Of a DNA stretch of 64,000 bases, positions 8,609 to 17,405 are shown piece by piece. The stretch comes from Planctomycetales bacterium 10988 (GTDB taxonomy: Bacteria; Planctomycetota; Planctomycetia; Pirellulales; Pb10988), in assembly GCA_009664345.1 (NCBI GenBank), contig CP043547.1, positions 3,190,709 through 3,254,708 on the forward strand, in the 5' to 3' direction. The translations under genes and the position numbers were made by a program. The notes below the pieces were generated by a model that saw nothing but the letters and a program-made list of their open reading frames with translations, was not told the origin of the DNA and searched no databases. Positions within the stretch are counted from its first letter, which is position 1, and the number at the start of each line of letters is the position of its first letter.

Positions 8609-11347
8609 ATGGCGACCATCCAAGACGATCGGAAACGGCAAGCCAGCAGTGACGATCAGCAGAATGGCTGGAGGCCGCCTCAAGACTCCGATTCTGATCC
8701 GGCCGAAACCTCGGATTGGCTGGATTCGTTGCAATATGTATTAGAATCGCAAGGACCTGAGCGGGCGGCTTATTTGCTCTCGGCGTTGCAAAAACAAGCA
8801 CAATATCAAGGGGTCAATGTCCCCCCGGCGACCACCACGCCGTATTGCAATACCATCAAACCGGACCAGCAACCAGACTATCCAGGCGATCGTAACCTCG
8901 AACGGCGGATCAAAAGCCTCGTTCGTTGGAACGCCATGGCCATGGTGGTCAAAGCAAATGCCGATAAAGACGCTGGAATCGGCGGGCATATCTCGACCTT
9001 TGCTTCCTCGGCAACTCTTTACGAAGTGGCTCAGAATCACTTCTTCAAAGGCCCCGATGGTGACGGAAGTGGCGATCAGGTTTATTTCCAAGGACATGCC
9101 TCGCCGGGAATGTACGCTCGGGCCTATCTTGAAGGCCGGATCAGTGCCGAACAGTTGCACAATTTCCGCCGCGAACTGCAACCCGGTGGCGGGCTTTCTT
9201 CCTATCCGCACCCTTGGCTGATGCCGAACTTCTGGCAATTTCCCACGGTTTCGATGGGGTTAGGGCCGATTCTTTCACTTTATCAAGCCCGTTTCAATCG
9301 CTATCTGGAACATCGCGGCTTGGTCGATACCTCGAATTCGCGAGTGTGGGCCTTCTTGGGAGATGGCGAATGCGATGAGCCGGAAACTCTCGGCGCCCTG
9401 ACGATGGGTGCCCGTGAGAAACTTGATAATCTCACCTGGATCATCAACTGTAACCTTCAACGACTCGATGGCCCAGTTCGTGGAAATGGCAAGATCATTC
9501 AAGAACTCGAAGGTCTCTTCCGCGGGGCCGGTTGGAATGTGATCAAGGTTGTCTGGGGAAGTGGCTGGGATGCGCTGCTCAAGAAAGATACTTCCGGGAT
9601 GCTTCTGCAACGGATGATGGAATCCGTCGATGGTGAATTCCAAAAATATAGTGTCACTTCCGGCGATTATGTGCGAGAGAAATTCTTCGGCAAATATCCG
9701 GAGTTGCTCGAACTCGTCAACGACATGAGTGATGACGAAATTCAAGAACTCCGCCGAGGTGGACACGACCCGCTCAAGGTGTACGCCGCCTATCATGCTG
9801 CCACGCATCACAAAGGTCAGCCGACGGTCATTTTGGCGAAAACCATTAAAGGCTATGGACTTGGGGAAGCCGGCGAAGGCCGAAATATTGCCCACAACAG
9901 CAAGAAGCTGAACGAAGACGAGCTGCGTGCCTTCCGCAAACGCTTCGAAATTCCGATCGACGAAGAGCAAGTCACCCGTGCTCCGTTCTATCGTCCTGAT
10001 GAAGATTCGCCGGAGATGAAATATCTCCTCGAACGGCGGAAGGAACTTGGTGGCTATGTCCCTTCGCGGAACAGGAAGAGCGAAGTCCTGGAAACGCCGG
10101 ACTTGGATTCGATCAAGAAGTTCTTACAAGGTAGTGGTGACAATAAAGCCAGTACTACTATGGCTTTCGGGCAAATGCTCGGGAAACTTCTCAAAGATAA
10201 ACAGATCGGCAAACGGATCGTCCCGATCATTCCGGATGAGGCCAGAACCTTCGGGATGGAAGGTCTCTTCGGGCAATGCGGGATTTATGCCTCCACCGGA
10301 CAACTTTACGAACCGGTCGATCGCCAAAACTTGATGTATTACAAAGAGGCGAAAGACGGCCAAATCTTACAAGAAGGGATCAACGAAGCGGGCGGCATGT
10401 CTTCCTTCATCGCCGCGGGAAGCTCCTACGCAACCCACAAGTTCCCAATGATTCCGTTCTTTATCTATTACTCGATGTTCGGTTTCCAACGGGTGGGCGA
10501 TCTCATCTGGCTTGCCGGGGATATGCGAGTTCGTGGCTTCCTCATGGGGGGAACTTCCGGACGAACCACGCTCAATGGCGAAGGACTTCAGCACGAAGAT
10601 GGTCACAGCCACCTGATTGCGATGTCCGTGCCGAATATCGAAGCCTACGATCCCGCTTACGCTTATGAAATCGGCGTGATCCTGATCGATGGGATGAAGC
10701 GGATGTATCACGATAATGAAGATATCTTCTACTACATCACCATCCACAACGAAAATTATGTCCAACCGCCGATGCCGGAAGGGGATCATGTCGCCGATGG
10801 AATCCTGAAGGGACTCTATAAATATAAGACGGTCGATGCCGGTTCCGATGCCCCGATGGTGCAAATCTTCGGAAGTGGAGCCATCATGCGAATGGCCGTC
10901 GAAGCTCAAGAAGTTTTGGCCGAAAAATACGGCGTTTCCAGCAATGTCTGGGGGGCCACCAGTTACAAAGCCCTTCATCGCGATGCGATTGCTTGCCAAC
11001 GCTGGAACCTCTTGCATCCGACGGAAACCCCGAAAAAGTCCTACCTGGAAGAAATCCTCGAAGGCGAGGAAGGCCCGTTCATTTCCGCTTCGGATAATGT
11101 CCGTGCGGTCGCTCAAACGGTTGATCCGTGGGTGCCCGGCGGGTTGTATGTCCTTGGTACGGATGGCTTTGGGCGAAGTGAAACCCGCGAGGCCTTGCGA
11201 CGGTTCTTCGAAGTGGATGTGGAATCGATCGTGATTGCCGCCTTGAGTCAGTTGGCCGAACAAGGCAAATTCAAGCCGGAAGACGTCAAGAAAGCCATTG
11301 AAGACCTCGGAGTTGATCCGGAGAAGGCCAACCCGATGACCGTTTAA
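8609..11347 (+). CDS. aceE: Pyruvate dehydrogenase E1 component, homodimeric type
   Basis: A 912-residue protein, the usual length for the single-chain (alpha2) E1 of proteobacterial type. It decarboxylates pyruvate with thiamine diphosphate and transfers the acetyl group to lipoyl-E2. Features include the N-terminal E2-interacting region, FATLYEVA-like and GHASPGMYARAYLEGR stretches, the ThDP/Mg motif starting FLGDGECDEPE, EGLQHEDGHSHL and SYKALHRDA. GAAGGTG lies 11 bases before the ATG. aceF follows after 119 bp on the same strand, so both probably form one operon. No gene for E3 (lipoamide dehydrogenase) is in the window. Confidence 0.97.
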   Translation: MATIQDDRKRQASSDDQQNGWRPPQDSDSDPAETSDWLDSLQYVLESQGPERAAYLLSALQKQAQYQGVNVPPATTTPYCNTIKPDQQPDYPGDRNLERRIKSLVRWNAMAMVVKANADKDAGIGGHISTFASSATLYEVAQNHFFKGPDGDGSGDQVYFQGHASPGMYARAYLEGRISAEQLHNFRRELQPGGGLSSYPHPWLMPNFWQFPTVSMGLGPILSLYQARFNRYLEHRGLVDTSNSRVWAFLGDGECDEPETLGALTMGAREKLDNLTWIINCNLQRLDGPVRGNGKIIQELEGLFRGAGWNVIKVVWGSGWDALLKKDTSGMLLQRMMESVDGEFQKYSVTSGDYVREKFFGKYPELLELVNDMSDDEIQELRRGGHDPLKVYAAYHAATHHKGQPTVILAKTIKGYGLGEAGEGRNIAHNSKKLNEDELRAFRKRFEIPIDEEQVTRAPFYRPDEDSPEMKYLLERRKELGGYVPSRNRKSEVLETPDLDSIKKFLQGSGDNKASTTMAFGQMLGKLLKDKQIGKRIVPIIPDEARTFGMEGLFGQCGIYASTGQLYEPVDRQNLMYYKEAKDGQILQEGINEAGGMSSFIAAGSSYATHKFPMIPFFIYYSMFGFQRVGDLIWLAGDMRVRGFLMGGTSGRTTLNGEGLQHEDGHSHLIAMSVPNIEAYDPAYAYEIGVILIDGMKRMYHDNEDIFYYITIHNENYVQPPMPEGDHVADGILKGLYKYKTVDAGSDAPMVQIFGSGAIMRMAVEAQEVLAEKYGVSSNVWGATSYKALHRDAIACQRWNLLHPTETPKKSYLEEILEGEEGPFISASDNVRAVAQTVDPWVPGGLYVLGTDGFGRSETREALRRFFEVDVESIVIAALSQLAEQGKFKPEDVKKAIEDLGVDPEKANPMTV

Positions 11348-11466
11348 TTACCGGCGATTTCGTTTCTAAGTGGTTCCTTGAAAATGACTTCCGTTATAAA
11401 GATAAGATAAGTTTTTTGTAAAACGAGTAGCAAATACCTTTTTGTGTTGGTGGAGAAGAGACGCAG

Positions 11467-12831
11467 ATGCCTCAGGATTTTAAGTTACCAGAGTTAGGCG
11501 AAGGGATTGAGTCCGGTGATGTGGCCTCCGTCATGGTGAGTGAAGGCGATACCATTCAGCCGGATCAAGTCGTGATGGCGGTTGAAACCGACAAGGCCAG
11601 TGTCGATGTCCCTTGTCCCATCGGTGGCAAAGTTACCAAACTTGCCGTCAAGGAAGGGGATACGATCGACGTTGGACAACTCGTTCTCCAAATCGCCAGC
11701 GAAGGGGAAGACGATAGCTCCGATGAAGGCGAAGGTTCTGCCTCCGCCGAGAAATCAGAAGCGAAGGAAGAAACCAAGGAAGCCAAAGCCGGCTCCGAGG
11801 ATTCCTCAGAAAAATCGACCAGCACCATGGTGGAAGATGAACATGCTTCCGCTGGAAATGGGGAAGATTTTTCGGTCATTCCCGCTGGTCCGAATGCCCG
11901 CCGCATCGCCCGAGAACTCGGCGTACCGATCGAGCAAGTCCGGGGCACCGGCAAACGTGGCCGCATCACCCAAGAAGATGTTTACGCCGCCGCTTCTTCG
12001 TCGAAGAGTTCGGCTCCTCCATCCGCACCGCCTGCGGCTCGACCTTCGAAGCCAAAACAGCAAACCGGTCCGGTGACGCCCAGCAGTTGGGAGCCGCCTC
12101 CTGGTGAAAAAGATCGCGATAAATGGGGACCGATTCGCCGCGATAAACTGCCGCGAATTCGCCGCACCATTAGCGAGCAAATGACCAAATCGTGGACCAA
12201 CATTCCGCATGTCACCAACTTTGATGATGCGGATGTCACCGACTTGGATCAACTTCGCCGTGGGGTTCCTCCGGAGATTATTGGGGCCAATGTCAAACTG
12301 ACGACGATGCCTTTCTTGCTCAAAGCCGTTGCCTTGAGCCTGAAACAACGCCCGTTGATGAATGCCTCGATTGACCTGGATAACGGGCAAATCATTTATA
12401 AAGAATATGTCCATCTCGGCATTGCCGTCGATACGCCCAAAGGCTTGGTTGTGCCGCCGATTCGCGATGTCGATAAGCGTTCCATTCCCGAACTCGCCCG
12501 CGAATTGTCTTCCTTGGCCGATCGCACCCGCAGTGGGGATTTCTCCATCGAAGACCTCCGTGGCGGAACGTTTACCATCAGTAACTTGGGGGCGATTGGC
12601 GGAACGTATTCCACGCCGATTATCAATGCCCCGGAAGTCGCGATCTTGCTGTTGGGCCGTTCCCGCAAGCTGCCGATGGTCCAAGCCGATGATTCGATCA
12701 AAGTCCGCTTGATGATGCCGCTCAGTCTGTCTTACGATCACCGCCTCATTGACGGTGCCGAGGCTGCCCGCTTCCTCAATCTGGTAAAAGGCTACCTCCA
12801 AAACCCAGGTGCCCTCCTGCTGGCGGAATAA
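11467..12831 (+). CDS. aceF: Pyruvate dehydrogenase E2, dihydrolipoamide acetyltransferase
   Basis: A 454-residue E2 with a single N-terminal lipoyl domain (lipoylated Lys43 in ETDKASVD), an acidic Ser/Glu-rich linker (about 78-125), a peripheral E3/E1-binding domain (about 138-175, NARRIARELGV...GRITQEDV), a second Pro/Ala-rich linker, and the catalytic acyltransferase domain. The active-site His425 and Asp429 lie in SYDHRLIDGAEAARF. Enterobacterial AceF usually carries three lipoyl domains; this protein has one. It forms the core of the complex with the aceE product encoded just upstream. Confidence 0.97.
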   Translation: MPQDFKLPELGEGIESGDVASVMVSEGDTIQPDQVVMAVETDKASVDVPCPIGGKVTKLAVKEGDTIDVGQLVLQIASEGEDDSSDEGEGSASAEKSEAKEETKEAKAGSEDSSEKSTSTMVEDEHASAGNGEDFSVIPAGPNARRIARELGVPIEQVRGTGKRGRITQEDVYAAASSSKSSAPPSAPPAARPSKPKQQTGPVTPSSWEPPPGEKDRDKWGPIRRDKLPRIRRTISEQMTKSWTNIPHVTNFDDADVTDLDQLRRGVPPEIIGANVKLTTMPFLLKAVALSLKQRPLMNASIDLDNGQIIYKEYVHLGIAVDTPKGLVVPPIRDVDKRSIPELARELSSLADRTRSGDFSIEDLRGGTFTISNLGAIGGTYSTPIINAPEVAILLLGRSRKLPMVQADDSIKVRLMMPLSLSYDHRLIDGAEAARFLNLVKGYLQNPGALLLAE

Positions 12832-13031
12832 ATATTCCTCGGAAATCCTTAACAAGAGCAAGGGAGAAGGGGTCGTCTTGCGTTGGGAAGGGGCGGCAAG
12901 GTAGGCTAAACAAGAGCGATTTTGCGAAGCATACCGAACCAACCCCTCGAAACCCGAAAACGACTCGCTTCCCTTCTCTGTTGAGAAAAGTTGCCAGAGC
13001 AACGTTTTTCCGGTAATTCTAAGGATTGCGG

Positions 13032-13685
13032 ATGAACTACTTTGCCCATGGGCAACGTTTCTTGGACGACCCGTATTATCTGGCGGGGACCGCCTTGCCG
13101 GATTGGCTGAGTGCGGCCGATCGCCGTGTTCGGGTTCGGTCCAAGACAATCCGCCCTTATTGCGAAGGGGATCGTCCGCAAGAACTCCTCCGCTTTGCCC
13201 AAGGGGTTGCTCAACACCACTTCGACGATGATCGCTTTCATCAAACCCGGGCTTTTATCGAACTTTCTTGGACGTTTACTTCTGAACTCAAGGAGTGGCT
13301 CCGCGAAGAAAGTGGCAATCGCCGGGGATTTTTGGGACATATCTTGGTCGAACTTCTGCTCGATGCCTACCTGATTCAGCAAACCCCCGATCAGCTCAAA
13401 ACCTATTTCCAACAACTCCGCGCGGTCGATCCCGCCTGGATTGAAGCTCAAGTGAATGAAATTGCTCCGCGAAAAACGGAACGATTGGCTTGGTTTATCG
13501 GTCTGTTCCTTGAAGCGGAATTTCTTTGGGATTATGTTGACGATGCTGGGTTGTTAAGTCGGCTCAATGGCGTCATGAGTCGGGTCGGACTCGAACGGCT
13601 CCCGCGGGAGTTGTTGGAGTTTTTGCCTTCCGCCCGCAGCCGGGTGTACGAACGATCCGCCGAGTTATTGCCCCCCGCCGACTGA
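13032..13685 (+). CDS. Unknown protein with a weak AcpH/DUF479-like motif pattern
   Basis: A 217-residue soluble protein. It starts MNYFAHGQRFL, then shows DW near 26, QHHFDDDRFH near 67-76 and GHILVELLLDAYLIQ near 104-118. This order of an N-terminal MNxxAH, a Asp/His-rich helix and a GHxxxELLLD helix recalls acyl-carrier-protein phosphodiesterase (AcpH) and related all-alpha metal hydrolases, but the match is by eye and distant. AAGGA at 13021-13025 sets the ATG at 13032. It lies between aceF and an epimerase gene on the same strand. It could equally be a new family. Confidence 0.75.
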   Translation: MNYFAHGQRFLDDPYYLAGTALPDWLSAADRRVRVRSKTIRPYCEGDRPQELLRFAQGVAQHHFDDDRFHQTRAFIELSWTFTSELKEWLREESGNRRGFLGHILVELLLDAYLIQQTPDQLKTYFQQLRAVDPAWIEAQVNEIAPRKTERLAWFIGLFLEAEFLWDYVDDAGLLSRLNGVMSRVGLERLPRELLEFLPSARSRVYERSAELLPPAD

Positions 13686-13771
13686 CAAACCTCTGCTTTG
13701 GGTCGTGACCCACTTACCACAATTACAACGAACAACGATATCCTCTTCAGACTCCCAGGAGCTTGGCACAA

Positions 13772-14626
13772 ATGAAATACGGCATGAACGTCCTTCTCTG
13801 GACCGGTGATGTAACCGAAGAACATTATCCCATTTTGGAACAGATTAAAGAGATGGGCTACGACGGGGTTGAGTTGCCGCTGTTCAATCTGGATTTGGAG
13901 AAATATGCCAAGCTTGGCAAGAAACTCGATGAGTTGGAATTGGGCCGAACCGCCGTCACGGTACGAACCGCTGAAGACAACCCGATCAGCCCCGATGCCG
14001 CCATCCGCCAAGCGGGCGTCGAGAAGAATTGTCTCACCCTCGATTGTTGCGAAGCCGTTGGCGCAACGGTCCTGTGTGGCCCTTATCATTCGGCTTTGGG
14101 AGAATTCACCGGACAAGGTCCGACCGAAAATGAATTCAAATGGGGCGTCGAGAGCATGCAGAAAATGGCTGAACATGCCAAGAAGACGAATGTGCAATTG
14201 GCCGTGGAATACCTTAATCGCTTCGAATGCTACTTCCTGAACTCTGCCAAACAAGCCGTCCGCTTTGTGGAAGCCGTTGATCATCCGTCCTGCAAAATGA
14301 TGTATGATTCCTTCCATGCGAATATTGAAGAGAAAAGCATCACTGAGGCGACTCAGGCCGCCGCTTCGCATATCGTCCATGTTCATATTTCCGAGAACGA
14401 TCGCAGCACGCCGGGAACCGGAAACATTCGTTGGGGCGAAACCTTCGATGCCCTCTTGGCCATTGATTACGATGGTTGGATGACGGTGGAAGCCTTTGGC
14501 TTGGCCCTGCCGGAATTGGCTGCGGCGACCAAGATTTGGCGAAGGATGTATGAGACGGAAACCCAACTTGCTAAAGACGCCTTGGAATTCATGAAATCCA
14601 ACTGGGCACAACGCAAAGAAGTTTAA
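13772..14626 (+). CDS. Sugar isomerase/epimerase, D-tagatose 3-epimerase type
   Basis: A 284-residue AP-endonuclease-2-fold TIM barrel. The four metal ligands appear as Glu146 (AVEYLNR), Asp179 (MMYDSFHAN), His205 (HVHISEND) and Glu240 (TVEAFG). Their spacing of 33, 26 and 35 residues equals that of Pseudomonas cichorii D-tagatose 3-epimerase (Glu152, Asp185, His211, Glu246), which epimerises free ketohexoses at C3. Glu146 and Glu240 should act as the catalytic pair. AGGAG at 13757-13761 points to the ATG at 13772 rather than the TTG at 13763. A strong terminator follows. The true substrate may be another keto-sugar. Confidence 0.88.
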   Translation: MKYGMNVLLWTGDVTEEHYPILEQIKEMGYDGVELPLFNLDLEKYAKLGKKLDELELGRTAVTVRTAEDNPISPDAAIRQAGVEKNCLTLDCCEAVGATVLCGPYHSALGEFTGQGPTENEFKWGVESMQKMAEHAKKTNVQLAVEYLNRFECYFLNSAKQAVRFVEAVDHPSCKMMYDSFHANIEEKSITEATQAAASHIVHVHISENDRSTPGTGNIRWGETFDALLAIDYDGWMTVEAFGLALPELAAATKIWRRMYETETQLAKDALEFMKSNWAQRKEV

Positions 14627-14650
14627 AAGATAAACGATTAATAGAAGATG

Positions 14651-14689
14651 GGCTGCGATTTAATGATTTTAAGGATCGCAGCCTTTTTT
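14651..14689 (+). terminator. Rho-independent terminator after the epimerase gene
   Basis: A perfect 9-bp GC-rich stem GGCTGCGAT (14651-14659) and ATCGCAGCC (14675-14683) with a 15-base loop is followed directly by TTTTTT. It lies 24 bp after the stop codon and should end the transcript that includes the epimerase gene. Confidence 0.9.
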
Positions 14690-14898
14690 CTGGCCAAAGG
14701 AAGTCCGCTTGGTCGAATTGAGGAAAAAAAGGGAAGATGGGGTTGAAAAAATGTCGTTTTCCCTTGGAAAGCGAGCCACAGGATTTGACCCTCTCCACAA
14801 CGGGATTCTATACTAGAGCGTACTCTTTAAGAAATGCCATGAATGAGTCACCGCTTTGTAGAAGCAAGATTCCTTTGATATAAATTCCCATTCGCCTA

Positions 14899-16005
14899 AT
14901 GTCGTTCTTTTCCCTTCAGAATGGAAAACGTCGCATGCACCTGATGAGTTGTTCGCCGTTGGATCGCGGCTGTTTTTCGCATCGAATCGTTCTTACCAGC
15001 CTGGTAAGTTGCCTGGCCTTGGCTGCTCTCTCGGTTCCGAGTCGGGCACAACAACCCACTTCCGATGCCCCTCAGTATCGGCAATTGGCCGAAGGGGTCG
15101 AGAAAGTCCTCGATCCGGAGCGGGATTTCTTCGAACTGACCAGTCAACACGACGTTGCCGAACTGGCCACGGAATATGATTGGGCGAAGGATGTTGTCTT
15201 CCGTCATGACATTTGGGCTTTTGAATTTGCCTTCAAACCCGTTCGCATGATCAAAGTGAAGGTACCCGGCCCTGATGGTGAACCTCGCGAGAAGCTAATT
15301 TGGTACATGGTCTATCGGGTGCGAAATCCCGGCACGATCTATCGAGCGGAACCGACCGTCTATGAAGCACGCGATCTGACCGAACAAGAAGAAGAATTTT
15401 TACCCGTTGAAGAAGGCGATCCCGCCAAGAAAGATACCGTCGCCGGACGAGTCGTTTCTCTTTCGGAAGAAGAATTCATCCAAGAGTTGAAACAGAAGTA
15501 TGCTGACGAAAACGGCATGAGTCCGGAAGAAGTCGACCTCGAAGAGACCCCGCTGAAGTTGCAACTTCCCCGCTTTGTGCCGACGTTTGCACTTTATAGC
15601 ATCGACACGGGGGGAAAAACGTATCTCGATCGAATCATTCCTTCGGCCATGAAGCCGATTCAAGATCGGGAAGACGCCAATCGCCCTTTGAAAAATACCG
15701 TTGAAATCGCGGGCCGTTTGCCAGTCAGTGAAGCGGAAGGCGATCAAGGGGTTTGGGGCGTGGTGACTTGGCAAGATGTCGACCCCCGCACGGATTACTT
15801 CTCGATCTTTATTCAAGGTCTTTCGAATGCTTATCGTTGGGAAGATACCCCGAATGGTCGTTGGTTCGCCCGCAAGACGCTGCGGCTGGACTTCTGGCGA
15901 CCTGGGGATGAGGTCGATGAAGACGAAAGCGAAATCCGTTTTCTTCGTCACAGTTGGGTCTTTTTGGATTCCAGTTGGTCCTCTCGCCCACCGAGTGGCA
16001 ACTAA
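14899..16005 (+). CDS. Exported hypothetical protein
   Basis: A protein of up to 368 residues and unknown function. A signal peptide is clear (hydrophobic core VLTSLVSCLALAALSV, cleavage likely after SRA). The mature part is rich in Glu, Asp and aromatic residues, with blocks such as HDIWAFEFAFKPVRMI, LIWYMVYRVRNPG and RFLRHSWVFLDSS that suggest a beta-rich domain. In-frame ATGs at 14899, 14935 and 14944 are all possible and none has a good ribosome-binding site; 14935 would give a more typical signal peptide. The next gene encodes an outer-membrane-barrel-like protein, so both may act in the envelope. Confidence 0.8.
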   Translation: MSFFSLQNGKRRMHLMSCSPLDRGCFSHRIVLTSLVSCLALAALSVPSRAQQPTSDAPQYRQLAEGVEKVLDPERDFFELTSQHDVAELATEYDWAKDVVFRHDIWAFEFAFKPVRMIKVKVPGPDGEPREKLIWYMVYRVRNPGTIYRAEPTVYEARDLTEQEEEFLPVEEGDPAKKDTVAGRVVSLSEEEFIQELKQKYADENGMSPEEVDLEETPLKLQLPRFVPTFALYSIDTGGKTYLDRIIPSAMKPIQDREDANRPLKNTVEIAGRLPVSEAEGDQGVWGVVTWQDVDPRTDYFSIFIQGLSNAYRWEDTPNGRWFARKTLRLDFWRPGDEVDEDESEIRFLRHSWVFLDSSWSSRPPSGN

Positions 16006-16250
16006 CCTCCTTTGCCTAATCGGGAACATTTTCGTCTTCGAAAAACTTCCCTTCGGCGCTGTTTTCCTACATTTTTTGAAGTCCCTGGCCAAACAAGCCG
16101 ATATCCGAATTAGAGCGTTTTTCCTTTGCCGGCGGTTTTTTCAGCCTCAAAGTGAATCGTTCCTGCAAGTCGCGCACGGAAGCGTGGCATGGATTTTGGT
16201 TCCAGGTAGAGAATCAATCTCTTTCCCTTCACCCTGCCAGGGAGTTCAGG

Positions 16251-17186
16251 ATGGCCCGGCTCAACGGGAAAGTTGGATGGCTCGGGCTGGGTGTGTTGCT
16301 CACATTCGCAGTCGCGCTGCAAGCACAGACTTTCAGTTCCGTGGAGACACTCCCTGAACCGGAAGAGATTCCCCCTTCGCTTTCTGTCGAAGACTTGCCT
16401 CCCGGCGAAGAGTTCATCGTCGGTCCGCCCCCCGTGACTTTCGCTCCGGCTTTCGTGCCTGAGCCTGTTCCGCCTACCTTCTATCGTGTCGGAGTTCGGC
16501 AATATCTCGGCGAAACGATCGGTCTCGATGAGCCTTTCACCGTGATCGAAGGGGCATTCGGAAAACGCTCCCCTTCTCGGAATGAAGCTTTCTTCGGCGA
16601 AGTCCGTGCTTTATTCGATTATGAAGCGGCCCCTGGTGCGAATATCGGAGCCGTTTGGCGGCGTTATCATCCTTCCACCGATCGCATCTTTGGCCTGAAT
16701 GTTTGGTACGATCACCGGGATCAGTCCGGTTTTCAATTTGCCGAATGGGGCGTCGGCTGTGAATTTCTTGGCCCCACGATCGATGTCCGCATCAATGCCT
16801 ATTTGCCGATCGGCACGCGGCTCGTCGACTACAACGGCATCACGCTCGGTTCCATGGAAGGGATCGAAATCGAAGGTGGTCGCCATTTCGATTATTTCGA
16901 GAACCTCGATACGGCGGCTTACTTCGGAGCCTATCATTTCCAAGGGGATGAACTCGAACGCGTCACGGGAGTGCGGGCCCGCGCCGAGGTTTGTTTCAAC
17001 GAACGTTTCACCGGCATGGTCTCCTTTCAGCATGACGATGTCTATAAAAACACCCTGCTTTTTGGGGTCAAAGCTCAATTCCCCACGGTCACTTCCCGCC
17101 GTTTTGATGCCCGCTCCCGTGGCCTCCGCGACCGCCTCGGCGAAGCCGTTGAACGCTATCAGCATATCATCGTGCAGCAGCGCTGA
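16251..17186 (+). CDS. Exported beta-barrel protein, inverse-autotransporter-like
   Basis: A 311-residue protein. A signal peptide (about 1-21) and a Pro/Glu-rich segment (about 25-75) precede roughly 215 residues of alternating beta-strand pattern. FGLNVWYDHRDQSG, GVGCEFLGPTIDVR and INAYLPIG resemble the beta-domain of inverse autotransporters (intimin/invasin type), where a YDHD-like turn and a N-x-YLP strand are typical. If so, it forms an outer-membrane barrel, but there is no passenger and no LysM domain. AGGGAG sits six bases before the ATG at 16251. The C-terminal 40 residues look helical. A generic barrel of another family remains possible. Confidence 0.72.
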   Translation: MARLNGKVGWLGLGVLLTFAVALQAQTFSSVETLPEPEEIPPSLSVEDLPPGEEFIVGPPPVTFAPAFVPEPVPPTFYRVGVRQYLGETIGLDEPFTVIEGAFGKRSPSRNEAFFGEVRALFDYEAAPGANIGAVWRRYHPSTDRIFGLNVWYDHRDQSGFQFAEWGVGCEFLGPTIDVRINAYLPIGTRLVDYNGITLGSMEGIEIEGGRHFDYFENLDTAAYFGAYHFQGDELERVTGVRARAEVCFNERFTGMVSFQHDDVYKNTLLFGVKAQFPTVTSRRFDARSRGLRDRLGEAVERYQHIIVQQR

Positions 17187-17405
17187 CGCGAGGGGTTGGA
17201 GGCCAGAGGCCAGGGGTTAGAGTGGGTAAAGTGACTCTGAATTAATATGTAGGTCTATCGCCTCTTTGCTGTTTAAAAAAACTCTTAGATCTTGAAGAGG
17301 ATAGCGGAGATCTATTCTGAGCGAGGCTGAATAACAAACTCTCCCCACACCTCACCGTTCACTGTCCACTCTCTCACCCCTCGGCCCTCACCTCTCGCCC
17401 CTTCC
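17187..17405. repeat. Degenerate purine-rich inverted repeat
   Basis: The left arm (17187-17225) reads as runs such as GAGGGGTTGGAGGCCAGAGG; the right arm (about 17338-17405) is the complementary type, e.g. CACCCCTCGGCCCTCACC. The arms can pair imperfectly across about 110 bp of AT-richer spacer. The right arm includes the 3' end of the Nit-HIT gene and encodes its last residues, REGRGER. It resembles the inverted repeat at 61661-61816. Confidence 0.5.

Noticed and set aside
10367-11263. A 298-codon open frame opposite aceE
   Set aside because: Mirror of the strongly biased aceE coding sequence; His/Asp-rich composition typical of an antisense shadow.
11806-13149. A 447-codon open frame on the minus strand opposite aceF
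   Set aside because: aceF is unmistakable on the plus strand; the minus frame is the mirror of its codon bias and contains no motif.
13532-14611. A 359-codon open frame opposite the epimerase gene
   Set aside because: The epimerase has intact metal ligands with exact family spacing; the opposite frame has no recognisable domain.
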